From Cupriavidus respiraculi (GTDB taxonomy: Bacteria > Pseudomonadota > Gammaproteobacteria > Burkholderiales > Burkholderiaceae), in contig NZ_CAJZAH010000003.1 of the NCBI RefSeq assembly GCF_914271545.1, positions 575,660 through 639,659 on the forward strand: DNA of 64,000 bases, read 5' to 3'. How positions within the stretch are numbered: position 1 is the first letter of the stretch; each line of letters opens with the position of its first letter. Under the pieces are notes generated by a model, which worked only from the letters and a program-made list of their open reading frames with translations, made no database searches and was not told the DNA's origin. A program made the position numbers and the translations under genes. This document shows, piece after piece, positions 1 through 8,098 of the stretch.

Positions 1-2
1 AC

Positions 3-353
3 TTCGACCAGCTGCGGGTCGGCGACATGGTCACCGTGGAATACCGGGAGGCGCTCGCGATGAGCCTGGAAAAGGGCAGCGGGCCGCTGTCCGTCCAGAC
101 GCGGCCCATCGAGGAACGCTCCGCGCCCGGCGCGCGGCCGGGCGGCATGATCGGCCAGGAGGTGACCGTGGTGGCCGACGTGGTGGCGGTCAGCCCCAGC
201 AAGCATGCCGTCACGCTGAAGGGGCCCGGCGGCAATGTCGTGGACCTGCTGGTGGACGATCCCTCGCAGCTGGCGAGCGTAAAGAAGGGCGATCGCGTCA
301 AGGCCGTGTACACCGAGGCCATTGCGGTTGCGGTGCAGCCCGCGGCGAAGTAA
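3..353 (+). CDS. 3' part of a hypothetical protein, cut by the window edge
   Basis: The gene starts upstream of the window; 116 codons and the TAA stop are visible. The first methionine in view (position 27) is internal, because the frame is open to the left edge and reads FDQLRVGDMV. I do not recognise the function. The visible part has no membrane segment and carries two similar stretches, RVGDMVTVEYREALAMSL near the start and KKGDRVKAVYTEAIAVAV near the end. This suggests a duplicated small beta domain (pattern GDxVxVxYxEA). A small exported protein follows 17 bp downstream on the same strand, so this may be a periplasmic or envelope protein; that is inference. Confidence 0.6.
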   Translation, partial: FDQLRVGDMVTVEYREALAMSLEKGSGPLSVQTRPIEERSAPGARPGGMIGQEVTVVADVVAVSPSKHAVTLKGPGGNVVDLLVDDPSQLASVKKGDRVKAVYTEAIAVAVQPAAK

Positions 354-370
354 TCAGCGAGGAGTCCGCC

Positions 371-754
371 ATGCGCAGTCCGCTTGCAAGGCAATGGGTT
401 GGCCTGACGCTCGCTGCCTGGGCGATGCCGGCCCTGGCCTTTTTCGACCACTACCTGAGCAACACCATCGTGGGCCAGCTCAGCCGCGCGCAGACCGAGA
501 CGCTGGTCGCCATCTGGCACCAGGCGCTGTCGGAGAAGGGCGATGGCGAGAGCACGGAGTTCCAACTGGCGGCCGACCGGGACGCCAGGGCCACCGAGGG
601 AACCATGACGCCCGTGAAGACCACCGTCGACGGCGACCAGCGCTGCCGCCAGGTCCGCTCGGAGTTCCGGCAGGCGGGCCGGCAGGAGAAATGGTCCGGC
701 TGGTACTGCCGGCAGGGCGACGGGCCCTGGCGGGTGCGCCAGCAGAAGGGGTAG
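371..754 (+). CDS. Small exported protein, possible 17 kDa surface-antigen-like
   Basis: The product is 127 residues. Residues 1-23 form a signal peptide with a basic start, a hydrophobic core and an A-L-A cleavage site before FFDHY. The mature part is hydrophilic and has two cysteines, in QRCRQ and WYCRQGDGPW. The C-terminal pattern, a Cys-containing strand followed by a CRQ-DG-WR motif, resembles the surface-antigen domain of small rickettsial-type outer membrane proteins; I regard that assignment as tentative. A good ribosome site (AGGAG, about 8 bp upstream) supports the start. It follows the preceding gene by 17 bp, so the two are probably co-transcribed. Confidence 0.75.
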   Translation: MRSPLARQWVGLTLAAWAMPALAFFDHYLSNTIVGQLSRAQTETLVAIWHQALSEKGDGESTEFQLAADRDARATEGTMTPVKTTVDGDQRCRQVRSEFRQAGRQEKWSGWYCRQGDGPWRVRQQKG

Positions 755-1057
755 CTGGCGGGTCTCGCCCGCGCCCCTTGCCTTTGCGTCGCGCCACCCG
801 CAACAGGCGGTGGCAGCCTTGCGCATGACTTCCGTGTCGACCGCTTTCGCCTGACCGCAGACCCGTGGCAACGGAAGGCGCAGGCGAGGCACTGCGCTCG
901 CGCGGTGCCGGCGAAGTGCTTCTCGTCTACCATAAGGTCCCGCCGCGGGACGGTTTCCAGGGATCCGCGGCGCCAGGCATGGACCACGCATGACGCAAAA
1001 CATCACACGACGCACTACAGGGGCAAGGGGAAAGGGAAAAGCCGTGACCAATGACCA
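755..1057. other. Intergenic gap, no gene seen
   Basis: This is a 303 bp stretch between the small exported protein and the COG4648-like membrane gene. I see no credible coding region and no strong intrinsic terminator. A purine-rich tract (about 1021-1040) lies shortly before the downstream start and may hold its ribosome site. Confidence 0.5.
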
Positions 1058-1675
1058 ATGCCTCGCCAGGATCTGAGGCGGATGTTGGACGGCCACGACT
1101 CGCGCGATGCGCGGCACGTTCGATGGAGCGGCGTGCTCGCTGCCGGCGCGACGATGCTCTATCCGCTGGCGATCTACGGGGGCCTGCAGGTGTGGTCGCC
1201 CCGCGTGATGGCGCTGGCGCTGGTGGTGCTGATCGTGCTGCGGCTGGGCGCGCTGTCCCGCGCCGGCTTGTTTCGCACGCCTGGCCTGGGGCTTGCCGCC
1301 GGCGCCATCGCACTGCTGGTCGCCCTGTCCAACGAGGCGCTCCCGCTCAAGCTCTATCCGGCCGCCGTCAATGTCGCGATGCTGGCCGTGTTCGGCTGGA
1401 GCCTGTGGCACCCTCCCACCGTCGTGGAGCGCCTGGCACGGATGCGGGACCCCGATCTGCCGCCGCGCGGCGTCGCCTATACGCGCCGTGTCACGCAGGC
1501 CTGGTGCGTGTTTTTCGTTTTCAACGGCGGGGTCGCCGCGGCGACGGCGTTCCTCGCCAGCAATCGGATCTGGGCGCTGTACAACGGCGGCATCGCCTAT
1601 GTGCTGATCGGCGCGATGTTCGCTGGCGAATGGCTGGTGCGCCGGCGCGTGATGGGCCGCAGCGCGGCACCCTGA
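1058..1675 (+). CDS. COG4648-like inner membrane protein
   Basis: The product is 205 residues with about six predicted membrane helices, near residues 25-45, 50-68, 76-95, 104-120, 145-168 and 172-192. The sequence resembles the COG4648 family of small membrane proteins, which are often found in aryl polyene, xanthomonadin and related pigment clusters. Their biochemical role is not established. Here it is the first gene of a unit with a flavin halogenase-like enzyme (67 bp downstream) and a FabG-like reductase. An ATG seven bases upstream is in another frame. The spacing to the purine-rich ribosome site is not ideal, so the start is only fairly secure. Confidence 0.75.
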   Translation: MPRQDLRRMLDGHDSRDARHVRWSGVLAAGATMLYPLAIYGGLQVWSPRVMALALVVLIVLRLGALSRAGLFRTPGLGLAAGAIALLVALSNEALPLKLYPAAVNVAMLAVFGWSLWHPPTVVERLARMRDPDLPPRGVAYTRRVTQAWCVFFVFNGGVAAATAFLASNRIWALYNGGIAYVLIGAMFAGEWLVRRRVMGRSAAP

Positions 1676-1742
1676 ACATCCGACTGGGGCGCCTCCCGAG
1701 CGGCGCGACCAACGAAGCGGCGAAGTCCCAAGGAATAACGAC

Positions 1743-2981
1743 ATGAATCAGGGCAAGGAAGAAAACGTCGACGTCCTCGTCATCGGTGCCGGTCCGGCCG
1801 GCTCGGTGGCCGCGGGCCTCTTGCGCCAGCGCGGCATCGACGTGCTGGTGCTGGAAAAGGAAGTCTTTCCGCGCTTCTCGATCGGCGAGAGCCTGCTGCC
1901 GCAGAGCATGGAATATATCGAGCAGGCCGGCATGCTGCGCGCCGTCGTCGAGGCGGGCTTCCAGTACAAGAATGGCGCGGCCTTCGTGCGCGGCGACCGC
2001 TACACCGATTTCGACTTCCGCGACAAGTTCTCGCCCGGCTGGGGCACGACCTATCAGGTGCAGCGCGCCCGCTTCGACGACGTGCTCGCGCGCGATGCCG
2101 TGAGGCAGGGCGCCGAGGTGCGCTTCCGCCATCAGGTCACAGCGCTGGACGTCGAAGGGCGGGGCCCGGTCGCCACCGTCGCCGACGCGGACGGCGCCAG
2201 CTATCAAGTGCGGGCTCGCATCGTGCTGGACGCATCGGGCTTCGCGCGCGTGCTGCCGCGCCTGCTGGACCTGGAGTCGCCGTCGAACTTCCCGGTGCGC
2301 GGCGCCATCTTCACTCACGTCGAGGACCGCATTCCCCCTGGCACCTTCGACCGCAACAAGATCCGCGTCAGCATCCACCCCGAGCATGTGGACGTGTGGT
2401 ACTGGACCATTCCGTTCTCCGACGGGCGCTGCTCGCAGGGCGTGGTGGCCGAGCAGAGCTTCCTGTCGCGCTACGCCGGCACCGAAACCGAGCGCCTGCG
2501 GGCGCTGGTCGAGGAGGAACCCGCGCTGGCGAAGCTGCTCGCCAACGCCAACTGGGACACGCCGGCGCGGCAGATCGTCGGCTATTCGTCCAATGTGAAA
2601 TCGCTGTGGGGCAAGGGCTATGCGCTGCTGGGCAATGCCGGCGAATTCCTCGATCCGGTGTTCTCGTCGGGCGTCACCATTGCCTTCAAGTCCGCCAGCC
2701 TCGCCGTGGACTGCATCGCGCGCGAATTCAACGGCGAGACAGTCGACTGGGAAACCGACTATGCCCGCACGCTCAAGGACGGTGTGGATTGTTTCCGTAC
2801 CTATGTCGAGGCATGGTACGAGGGCCGCTTCCAGAGCGTGATTTTTCATTCGAATGCGTCGCCCGAGATTCGCCGCATGATCTCGTCGATCCTGGCCGGC
2901 TACGCCTGGGACCGGCAGAACCCCTTCGTGGCCGAATCCAGGCGCCGCCTGCGCGTGCTGGAGCAGATCTGCGGCGCCTGA
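1743..2981 (+). CDS. FAD-dependent oxidoreductase, flavin-dependent halogenase-like
   Basis: The product is 412 residues. It begins with a dinucleotide-binding fold (VIGAGPAG, residues 13-20) and the FPRFSIGESLLP motif (42-53) shared by halogenase-type flavoproteins. Three halogenase signatures are visible: a lysine in FQYKNGAAF (Lys76) at the position of the catalytic Lys, WYWTIP (219-224, fitting WxWxIP), and FLDPVFSSG (302-310, fitting FxxPxxSxG). Related proteins occur in aryl polyene and flexirubin-type clusters, where many are annotated as halogenase-like oxidoreductases. Such enzymes use FADH2 from a partner reductase, and no flavin reductase is seen nearby. The substrate is unknown; a non-halogenating oxidoreductase remains possible. 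Confidence 0.8.
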   Translation: MNQGKEENVDVLVIGAGPAGSVAAGLLRQRGIDVLVLEKEVFPRFSIGESLLPQSMEYIEQAGMLRAVVEAGFQYKNGAAFVRGDRYTDFDFRDKFSPGWGTTYQVQRARFDDVLARDAVRQGAEVRFRHQVTALDVEGRGPVATVADADGASYQVRARIVLDASGFARVLPRLLDLESPSNFPVRGAIFTHVEDRIPPGTFDRNKIRVSIHPEHVDVWYWTIPFSDGRCSQGVVAEQSFLSRYAGTETERLRALVEEEPALAKLLANANWDTPARQIVGYSSNVKSLWGKGYALLGNAGEFLDPVFSSGVTIAFKSASLAVDCIAREFNGETVDWETDYARTLKDGVDCFRTYVEAWYEGRFQSVIFHSNASPEIRRMISSILAGYAWDRQNPFVAESRRRLRVLEQICGA

Positions 2982-3078
2982 GCGTCCATGCCGCGTGGTG
3001 CCGCGCGTCGGCGACGCTGGCCCATTTTTCCGTATTCCAGCCTGCGCATGCGCAGGCCCTCTTGCAGGGAGCACAACC

Positions 3079-3810
3079 ATGACGAATCCCACCGTGCTGG
3101 TCACGGGCTCGTCCCGCGGCATCGGCCGCGCCATCGCGCTGCGGCTGGCCCGGGACGGCCACGACATCGTCGTGCATTGCCGCGCCGCGCACGACGAAGC
3201 GCGCTCCGTCGCGGACATGGTGCGCGGCCTGGGCCGCAATGCGCGCGTGTTGAGCTTCGACGTAAGCCGCCGCGAGGAGGCCGCCGAGGCGCTCGCGCGC
3301 GATATCGAGGCGCACGGTGCCTACTACGGGGTGGTGTGCAATGCCGGCATCGCGCGCGACGCCGCCTTTCCGGCGATGAGCGGCCAGCAGTGGGACGAGG
3401 TCATCCACACCAACCTCGACGCCTTCTACAACGTGCTGAACCCGGTGGTGATGCCGATGGTGCAGCGGCGCGCGCCCGGCCGCATCGTGACGCTGTCGTC
3501 CGTGTCCGGGCTGGTGGGCAACCGCGGCCAGACCAACTACAGCGCCGCCAAGGCCGGAATCATCGGGGCCACCAAGGCGCTGGCCATCGAGCTGGCCAAA
3601 CGCAATATCACCGTCAACTGCGTGGCGCCGGGACTGATCGATACCGACATGGTCGACGACGCCGTGCGCGACGAGGCGCTGAAGATGATTCCCGCACGGC
3701 GCATGGGCACGCCCGACGAGGTCGCCGCCACCGTGGCGTTCCTGCTGTCGCCCGACGCCGGCTACATTACGCGGCAGGTCATTTCGGTCAATGGCGGGAT
3801 GTTCGGCTGA
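3079..3810 (+). CDS. fabG: 3-ketoacyl-ACP reductase-like SDR (FabG family)
   Basis: The product is 243 residues, the usual length for FabG. It has the SDR cofactor motif TGSSRGIGRA near the N-terminus, CNAG, a catalytic serine in TLSSVSG, and the YSAAKAG Tyr-Lys pair. The ATG at 3079 is preferred over a longer upstream frame because AGGGAG lies 7 bp before it and homologues begin at this point. It would reduce 3-oxoacyl-ACP with NADPH. Being third in a unit with a COG4648-like protein and a halogenase-like flavoprotein, it resembles the dedicated FabG of aryl polyene clusters rather than the fatty-acid synthase enzyme. No ketosynthase or ACP gene is visible here. Confidence 0.88.
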   Translation: MTNPTVLVTGSSRGIGRAIALRLARDGHDIVVHCRAAHDEARSVADMVRGLGRNARVLSFDVSRREEAAEALARDIEAHGAYYGVVCNAGIARDAAFPAMSGQQWDEVIHTNLDAFYNVLNPVVMPMVQRRAPGRIVTLSSVSGLVGNRGQTNYSAAKAGIIGATKALAIELAKRNITVNCVAPGLIDTDMVDDAVRDEALKMIPARRMGTPDEVAATVAFLLSPDAGYITRQVISVNGGMFG

Positions 3811-3846
3811 GGCGAACGGCACCGTTCCAGTGCCGTCCATGCGCCC

Positions 3847-4632
3847 TCAGCGCGCCCGCAACACCGCCTCGATGCGCCCGGCGGCCGCGCGCAGCGGCGC
3901 CAGATAGCGCTCGCGCAGTTGCTCCGCATTGCGGCTGCCGAGCACCATGCTGAAGCCGATGCCGGCCACCACCTTGCCGGCCTGGTCGTGCAGCGGCACC
4001 GAGATGCCCGCAAAGCCGTCCACCAGTTCGCTGACCAGCGTGCAGTAGCCGTCCTCGCGCACCTGCTCCAGCGTGCGGGCTAGCGCCGCGCGCGTGCGTA
4101 CCGTGAAGGGCGTCAGCGGCCGCAGTTCCGCGCGCGCGAGATACGCCGCGCGCGCCTCGTCGTTCAGCCCGGCCAGCAGCACCCGCCCCAGCGAGTGGGC
4201 ATAGGCGGGCATGCGCCGGCCGATCGCCATGTCGACGCGCAGCAGCTGGCTCGGTTCCTCGCGCGCGACCAGCACCACCGATTCGCCGTCGAGCATCCCG
4301 ACCGAACAGGTCTCGCCGCAGTCCGCCGCGAGCGCCTTCAGGTGCGGCATGGCCAGCCGCGGCAGGCTCATCGAGGCGAAATACGCGTAGCCCAGGTCCA
4401 TTACCCGCGGCGTCAGCGCGAACTGGCGGCCGTTCTGGGACAGATAGCCGTTGTGCTCCAGCGTCAGCAGCAGGCGGCGCGCGGCCGCCCGGGTTACCTC
4501 CAGGCGCTCGGCCACTTCCTGCATGGTCAGCGTTTCGGTGCCCTGTGCGAACAGGCGCAGCAGGGCCAGGCCCTTGGTCAGGGAATCGAGCAGTTCTTCC
4601 TTCTTTTGTGGCTGGGCGTCCGCTTCCGGCAT
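3847..4632 (-). CDS. IclR-family transcriptional regulator
   Basis: The product is 261 residues. A winged helix-turn-helix spans about residues 16-75 (LTMQEVAERLEVTRAAARRL), followed by the IclR effector domain with characteristic motifs (AHSLGRVLLAG, GFAGISVPL). Members of this family sense small aromatic or organic acids and act as repressors or activators. It is transcribed away from a CoA-transferase and a Bug-type binding protein, and the 181 bp between them holds a palindrome. It probably controls those two genes and itself. The effector cannot be read from the sequence. Confidence 0.92.
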   Translation of the reverse strand: MPEADAQPQKKEELLDSLTKGLALLRLFAQGTETLTMQEVAERLEVTRAAARRLLLTLEHNGYLSQNGRQFALTPRVMDLGYAYFASMSLPRLAMPHLKALAADCGETCSVGMLDGESVVLVAREEPSQLLRVDMAIGRRMPAYAHSLGRVLLAGLNDEARAAYLARAELRPLTPFTVRTRAALARTLEQVREDGYCTLVSELVDGFAGISVPLHDQAGKVVAGIGFSMVLGSRNAEQLRERYLAPLRAAAGRIEAVLRAR

Positions 4633-4725
4633 CTCAGTCGGCGTCTTTCTAAAGATTTGGCAGGGTTTCTACGGCCACATCCGTCTTGCGTGGTAGGGCC
4701 GGTCGTCCGTATGATAGGCGTTTTG

Positions 4726-4739
4726 CGAACACTTGTTCG
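4726..4739. promoter_or_regulatory. Palindrome, candidate IclR operator
   Basis: The 6-2-6 inverted repeat CGAACA-CT-TGTTCG lies in the divergent intergenic region, 87 bp upstream of the CoA-transferase start and 93 bp upstream of the regulator start. The position and symmetry suit a dimeric repressor site. Binding by the adjacent IclR protein is inference. Confidence 0.5.
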
Positions 4740-4813
4740 GGAATTGCGGTTCGAGATCGGGCCCGCCCGCAAGGCCGCGACACAGAACAGAACAAGACGA
4801 GACGGAGACAGCG

Positions 4814-6448
4814 ATGAAAGTCATCACCGCGCAGCAGGCCGCCGGCCTGGTACAGGACCGCTGGACCGTGGCCAGCGCGGGCTTTGTCGGCGCCGGCCAC
4901 GCCGAGGCGGTGACCGAGGCGCTGGAGCAGCGCTTCCTGCAGACCGGACTGCCCCGTGACCTGACGCTGGTGTACTCGGCGGGACAGGGGGACCGCGGCG
5001 CGCGCGGGGTCAACCATTTCGGCAATGCCGGCATGACGGGCGTCATCGTCGGGGGCCACTGGCGCTCGGCCACGCGGCTGGCCACGCTGGCCATGGCCGA
5101 GCAATGCGAGGGCTACAACCTGCCGCAGGGCGTGCTGACCCACCTGTATCGCGCGATCGCGGGCGGCAAGCCCGGCGTGCTGACCAAGATCGGCCTGCAT
5201 ACCTTCGTCGATCCGCGCACCGCGCAGGACGGCCGCTATCACGGCGGCGCGGTCAACGAGCGCGCCCGCGCGGCGCAGCGCGAGGGGCGTGCGAACTGGG
5301 TCGAGGCGGTGGACTTCCGCGGCGAGGAATTTCTGTTCTATCCGAGCTTTCCGATCCACTGCGCGCTGATCCGCTGCACCGCGGCCGATACGCGCGGCAA
5401 CCTGAGCACGCACCGCGAGGCGTTCCATCACGAGCTGCTGGCGATGGCCCAGGCCGCGCACAACTCCGGCGGCATCGTGATCGCGCAGGTCGAGCAGGTG
5501 GTCGATCACCACGAGAACCTGCAGGCCATCCACGTGCCCGGCATCCTGGTCGACTATGTGGTCGTCAGCGAAGACCCCGCACACCACCAGATGACCTTCG
5601 CGGAGACCTTCAATGCCGCCTACGTGACGCCGTGGCAGGGCGAGGCCGCGAGCGCACGCGAGGAAGCGGCGCACGCGCCGGCGCCGGCGGCAGTGCTCGA
5701 CGCGCGCACGATCGTGCAGCGCCGCGCGGTGATGGAGCTGGCCGCGCGTGGGCCGCGCGTGGTGAACCTCGGGGTCGGCATGCCCGCCGCGGTCGGCATG
5801 CTGGCGCACGAGGCGGGACTCGGCGGCTTTACGCTGACCGTGGAGGCCGGCCCGATCGGCGGCACACCGGCCGACGGGCTGAGCTTCGGCGCCTCGGCCT
5901 ATCCGGAGGCGGTGGTGGACCAGCCGGCGCAGTTCGATTTCTACGAAGGCGGCGGCATCGACCTGGCCATCCTCGGCCTGGCCGAGCTGGACGGCCACGG
6001 CAACGTCAACGTCAGCAAGTTCGGCGCCGGCGAGGCCGCGCTGATCGCCGGCGTGGGTGGCTTCATCAATATCACGCAGAGCGCCAAGGCGGTGGTCTTC
6101 ATGGGCACGCTCACCGCGGGCGGGCTGGAGGTGCGCGCCGAGGACGGGCAGCTGCGCATCGTGCGCGAAGGCGCGGTCAAGAAGATCGTGTCCGAGGTCT
6201 CGCACCTGAGCTTCAACGGCCCCTACGTGGCATCGCTGGGCGTGCCCGTCGTCTATATCACCGAGCGGGCGGTGTTCGAGATGCGTCCCGACGCGAGCGG
6301 CGAGGCGCGGCTGACGCTGATCGAGATCGCCCCCGGCGTCGACCTGCAGCGGGACGTGCTGGACCAGTGCGCGACGCCCGTCGCGGTGGCGGCGGACCTG
6401 CGCACCATGGACGAGCGGCTGTTCCGCCCCGGCACCATGCGCCTTTGA
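4814..6448 (+). CDS. Acyl-CoA:carboxylate CoA-transferase (YdiF/propionate CoA-transferase type)
   Basis: The product is 544 residues, the length of fused alpha-beta family I CoA-transferases. The N-terminal half carries the CoA-binding Rossmann-like domain and the C-terminal half carries the catalytic motif VEAGPIGG. Glu344 there is the residue expected to form the glutamyl-CoA thioester. Such enzymes move CoA between short acyl-CoAs and free acids such as acetate or propionate. The start at 4814 (MKVITAQQAAG) is chosen because homologues begin there; the frame is open further upstream. It sits between a divergent IclR regulator and a downstream Bug protein, suggesting activation of an imported carboxylic acid. 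The substrate is unknown. Confidence 0.92.
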   Translation: MKVITAQQAAGLVQDRWTVASAGFVGAGHAEAVTEALEQRFLQTGLPRDLTLVYSAGQGDRGARGVNHFGNAGMTGVIVGGHWRSATRLATLAMAEQCEGYNLPQGVLTHLYRAIAGGKPGVLTKIGLHTFVDPRTAQDGRYHGGAVNERARAAQREGRANWVEAVDFRGEEFLFYPSFPIHCALIRCTAADTRGNLSTHREAFHHELLAMAQAAHNSGGIVIAQVEQVVDHHENLQAIHVPGILVDYVVVSEDPAHHQMTFAETFNAAYVTPWQGEAASAREEAAHAPAPAAVLDARTIVQRRAVMELAARGPRVVNLGVGMPAAVGMLAHEAGLGGFTLTVEAGPIGGTPADGLSFGASAYPEAVVDQPAQFDFYEGGGIDLAILGLAELDGHGNVNVSKFGAGEAALIAGVGGFINITQSAKAVVFMGTLTAGGLEVRAEDGQLRIVREGAVKKIVSEVSHLSFNGPYVASLGVPVVYITERAVFEMRPDASGEARLTLIEIAPGVDLQRDVLDQCATPVAVAADLRTMDERLFRPGTMRL

Positions 6449-6640
6449 TCTTCCGTTTCACGCGCGGGCACGCCCTTTGGCGGGCGCCCGCCGCTTCCAT
6501 CCGATAAGCGATAAAGGGCCGGCCACGACCGCCCATGGAGGAGACCAACGAAGCCATGTCCTGACTGACCAGATGTTCCTGAATTGCGACGCGCGCGGTC
6601 CGCCGGCGCGTCATTGTCGGATGACGTTTCCTTGTCGTAT

Positions 6641-7669
6641 ATGCACAGCCATCACCACACCCAACGCAACACCGGTCGTAGTACCCCCGCCCCGCGCCGC
6701 CGCCTGGCCGTCGCGCTGATCCTGGCTGCCGCGCTGCCGTTCGGCGCCGGCCACGCCATGGCGGACACCTATCCCTCCAAGCCGATCCGGCTGGTGGTGC
6801 CTTTCCCGCCGGGCGGCCCGACCGACACGGCGGCCCGCATCATCGGCCAGAAGATGAGCGAGGCGCTCAAGCAGCCGGTGGTGGTCGACAACCGGCCGGG
6901 CGCCTCGGGCACGATCGGCGCCGACACGGTGGCCAAGAGCGCCCCGGACGGCTACACGCTGATGGTGCTGGCCACGCCCACGCTGATCGCCCCGCATCTG
7001 ATCGCCCGCAAGAGCTATGACCTGTTCAAGGACTTCACGCCCATCGGCGCGGCCTACGACTTGCCTATCGTCATGGTGGTCAACCCGCAGGCGCTGCCGG
7101 ACGTCAATGACCTGCAGCAGTACATCGCCAAGGCGAAGGCCAAGCCGGGCGCGATGAACTACACCAGCGCGGGCAATGGCAGCTTCGGCCACCTGTCCAC
7201 GGAACTGCTGAAGAACCTCGGCGGCTTCGACGTGCAGCACGTGCCGTACAAGGGCAGCGCGCCCGCCATCTCGGACTTGCTGGCCGGCCAGGTGCCGATG
7301 ATGTTCTCGGACATGATCGCCGCGCTGTCGCATATCAAGGCGGGCAAGCTCAAGCCGGTGGCGGTGGGCTCGGCCAAGCGCGTGAGCTTCACGCCGGAGG
7401 TCAAGACCGTGGCCGAGCAGGGTTTTCCCGGCTTCGAGGCCACCGCCTGGGGCGGCCTGCTGGCGCCCGCCGGCACGCCCAAGGACGTAGTCGTCAGGCT
7501 GTCGGCAGAGCTGAAGAACGCGCTGGCCGATCCCGTGGTCCAGGAAAAGATGCTGGGCGCGGGCACCGTCGCCGCCTATATGCCGCCGGAGCAGTTGGCC
7601 GCGCGCATGCGGGCCGATGACAAGAAGTGGGGCAAGGTCATCAAGGACAACGGCATCAAGGGCGACTGA
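6641..7669 (+). CDS. Bug-type periplasmic solute-binding protein (TctC family)
   Basis: The product is 342 residues from the ATG at 6641; an upstream ATG at 6584 would add 19 residues. A basic N-terminus and hydrophobic segment (about residues 21-40) end at the A-M-A / DTYPSKPIRL junction, which is typical of Bug proteins. The body has the family signatures PFPPGGPTD, DNRPGASG and NYTSAGNGS. Bug proteins bind carboxylates, amino acids or aromatic acids in the periplasm. No TctA/TctB permease genes are adjacent, so this is an orphan receptor, as is common in Cupriavidus and Bordetella. Its neighbour CoA-transferase suggests an organic-acid ligand. Confidence 0.9.
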   Translation: MHSHHHTQRNTGRSTPAPRRRLAVALILAAALPFGAGHAMADTYPSKPIRLVVPFPPGGPTDTAARIIGQKMSEALKQPVVVDNRPGASGTIGADTVAKSAPDGYTLMVLATPTLIAPHLIARKSYDLFKDFTPIGAAYDLPIVMVVNPQALPDVNDLQQYIAKAKAKPGAMNYTSAGNGSFGHLSTELLKNLGGFDVQHVPYKGSAPAISDLLAGQVPMMFSDMIAALSHIKAGKLKPVAVGSAKRVSFTPEVKTVAEQGFPGFEATAWGGLLAPAGTPKDVVVRLSAELKNALADPVVQEKMLGAGTVAAYMPPEQLAARMRADDKKWGKVIKDNGIKGD

Positions 7670-7717
7670 TACGCCCGCCGCCCGTACGGGCTGCCGGATT
7701 TTTTCGTTTCGCGGGGT

Positions 7718-7757
7718 GGTGCGAGGGCCGGGACCGAAGGGTTCCGGCCCTTGCGCC
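7718..7757 (+). terminator. Hairpin terminator after the Bug gene
   Basis: A long, slightly imperfect GC-rich hairpin (GGTGCGAGGGCCGGGACC pairing with GGTTCCGGCCCTTGCGCC) is followed by a short T run. It lies about 50 bp after the Bug stop codon. Confidence 0.6.
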
Positions 7758-7848
7758 TTTCCGGGCGGCATTGCCGTGCGGGCATGCCGCCGCAACCTTC
7801 GCTACCATACGGGTCGGCCCTGCACTATCTATCGATAGCGCAGTGTTG

Positions 7849-8098
7849 TAGAATCTAAGTCTTTGATTCTCAAGAGCTATTGATCGGCTCCCGAGACGAC
7901 GCAGGAAGTGGCCATGGTTGTGCCGCGACACGCGCTCGACGATCGGCCGGTCACCGGGGCGGGGCAGGGCGGAAACGCCCGTAAACAGTGCCTCTCCGGG
8001 CTACACCAGCCGCGCTCGATCCCGTCGTTTCATTCGCTGCCCCCGTTTCAGACGCGTGTCCGCTGGCGCCGGGTTCGCTCCCGCCACACACCGAAAAC
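7849..8098 (+). promoter_or_regulatory. Promoter -10 and long leader of the helicase gene
   Basis: A TAGAAT -10 box lies at 7849-7854 just after a CTATCGATAG palindrome (about 7829-7838); the -35 region is weak. If transcription starts near 7861, the helicase mRNA has a leader of about 240 nt with no credible upstream reading frame. Long leaders are common on RNA helicase genes that are cold-induced or autoregulated. No specific structure was recognised here. Confidence 0.4.

Noticed and set aside
1743-2981. Geranylgeranyl reductase assignment
   Set aside because: Generic FAD motifs would allow it, but the WxWxIP and FxxPxxSxG motifs favour the halogenase-like group.
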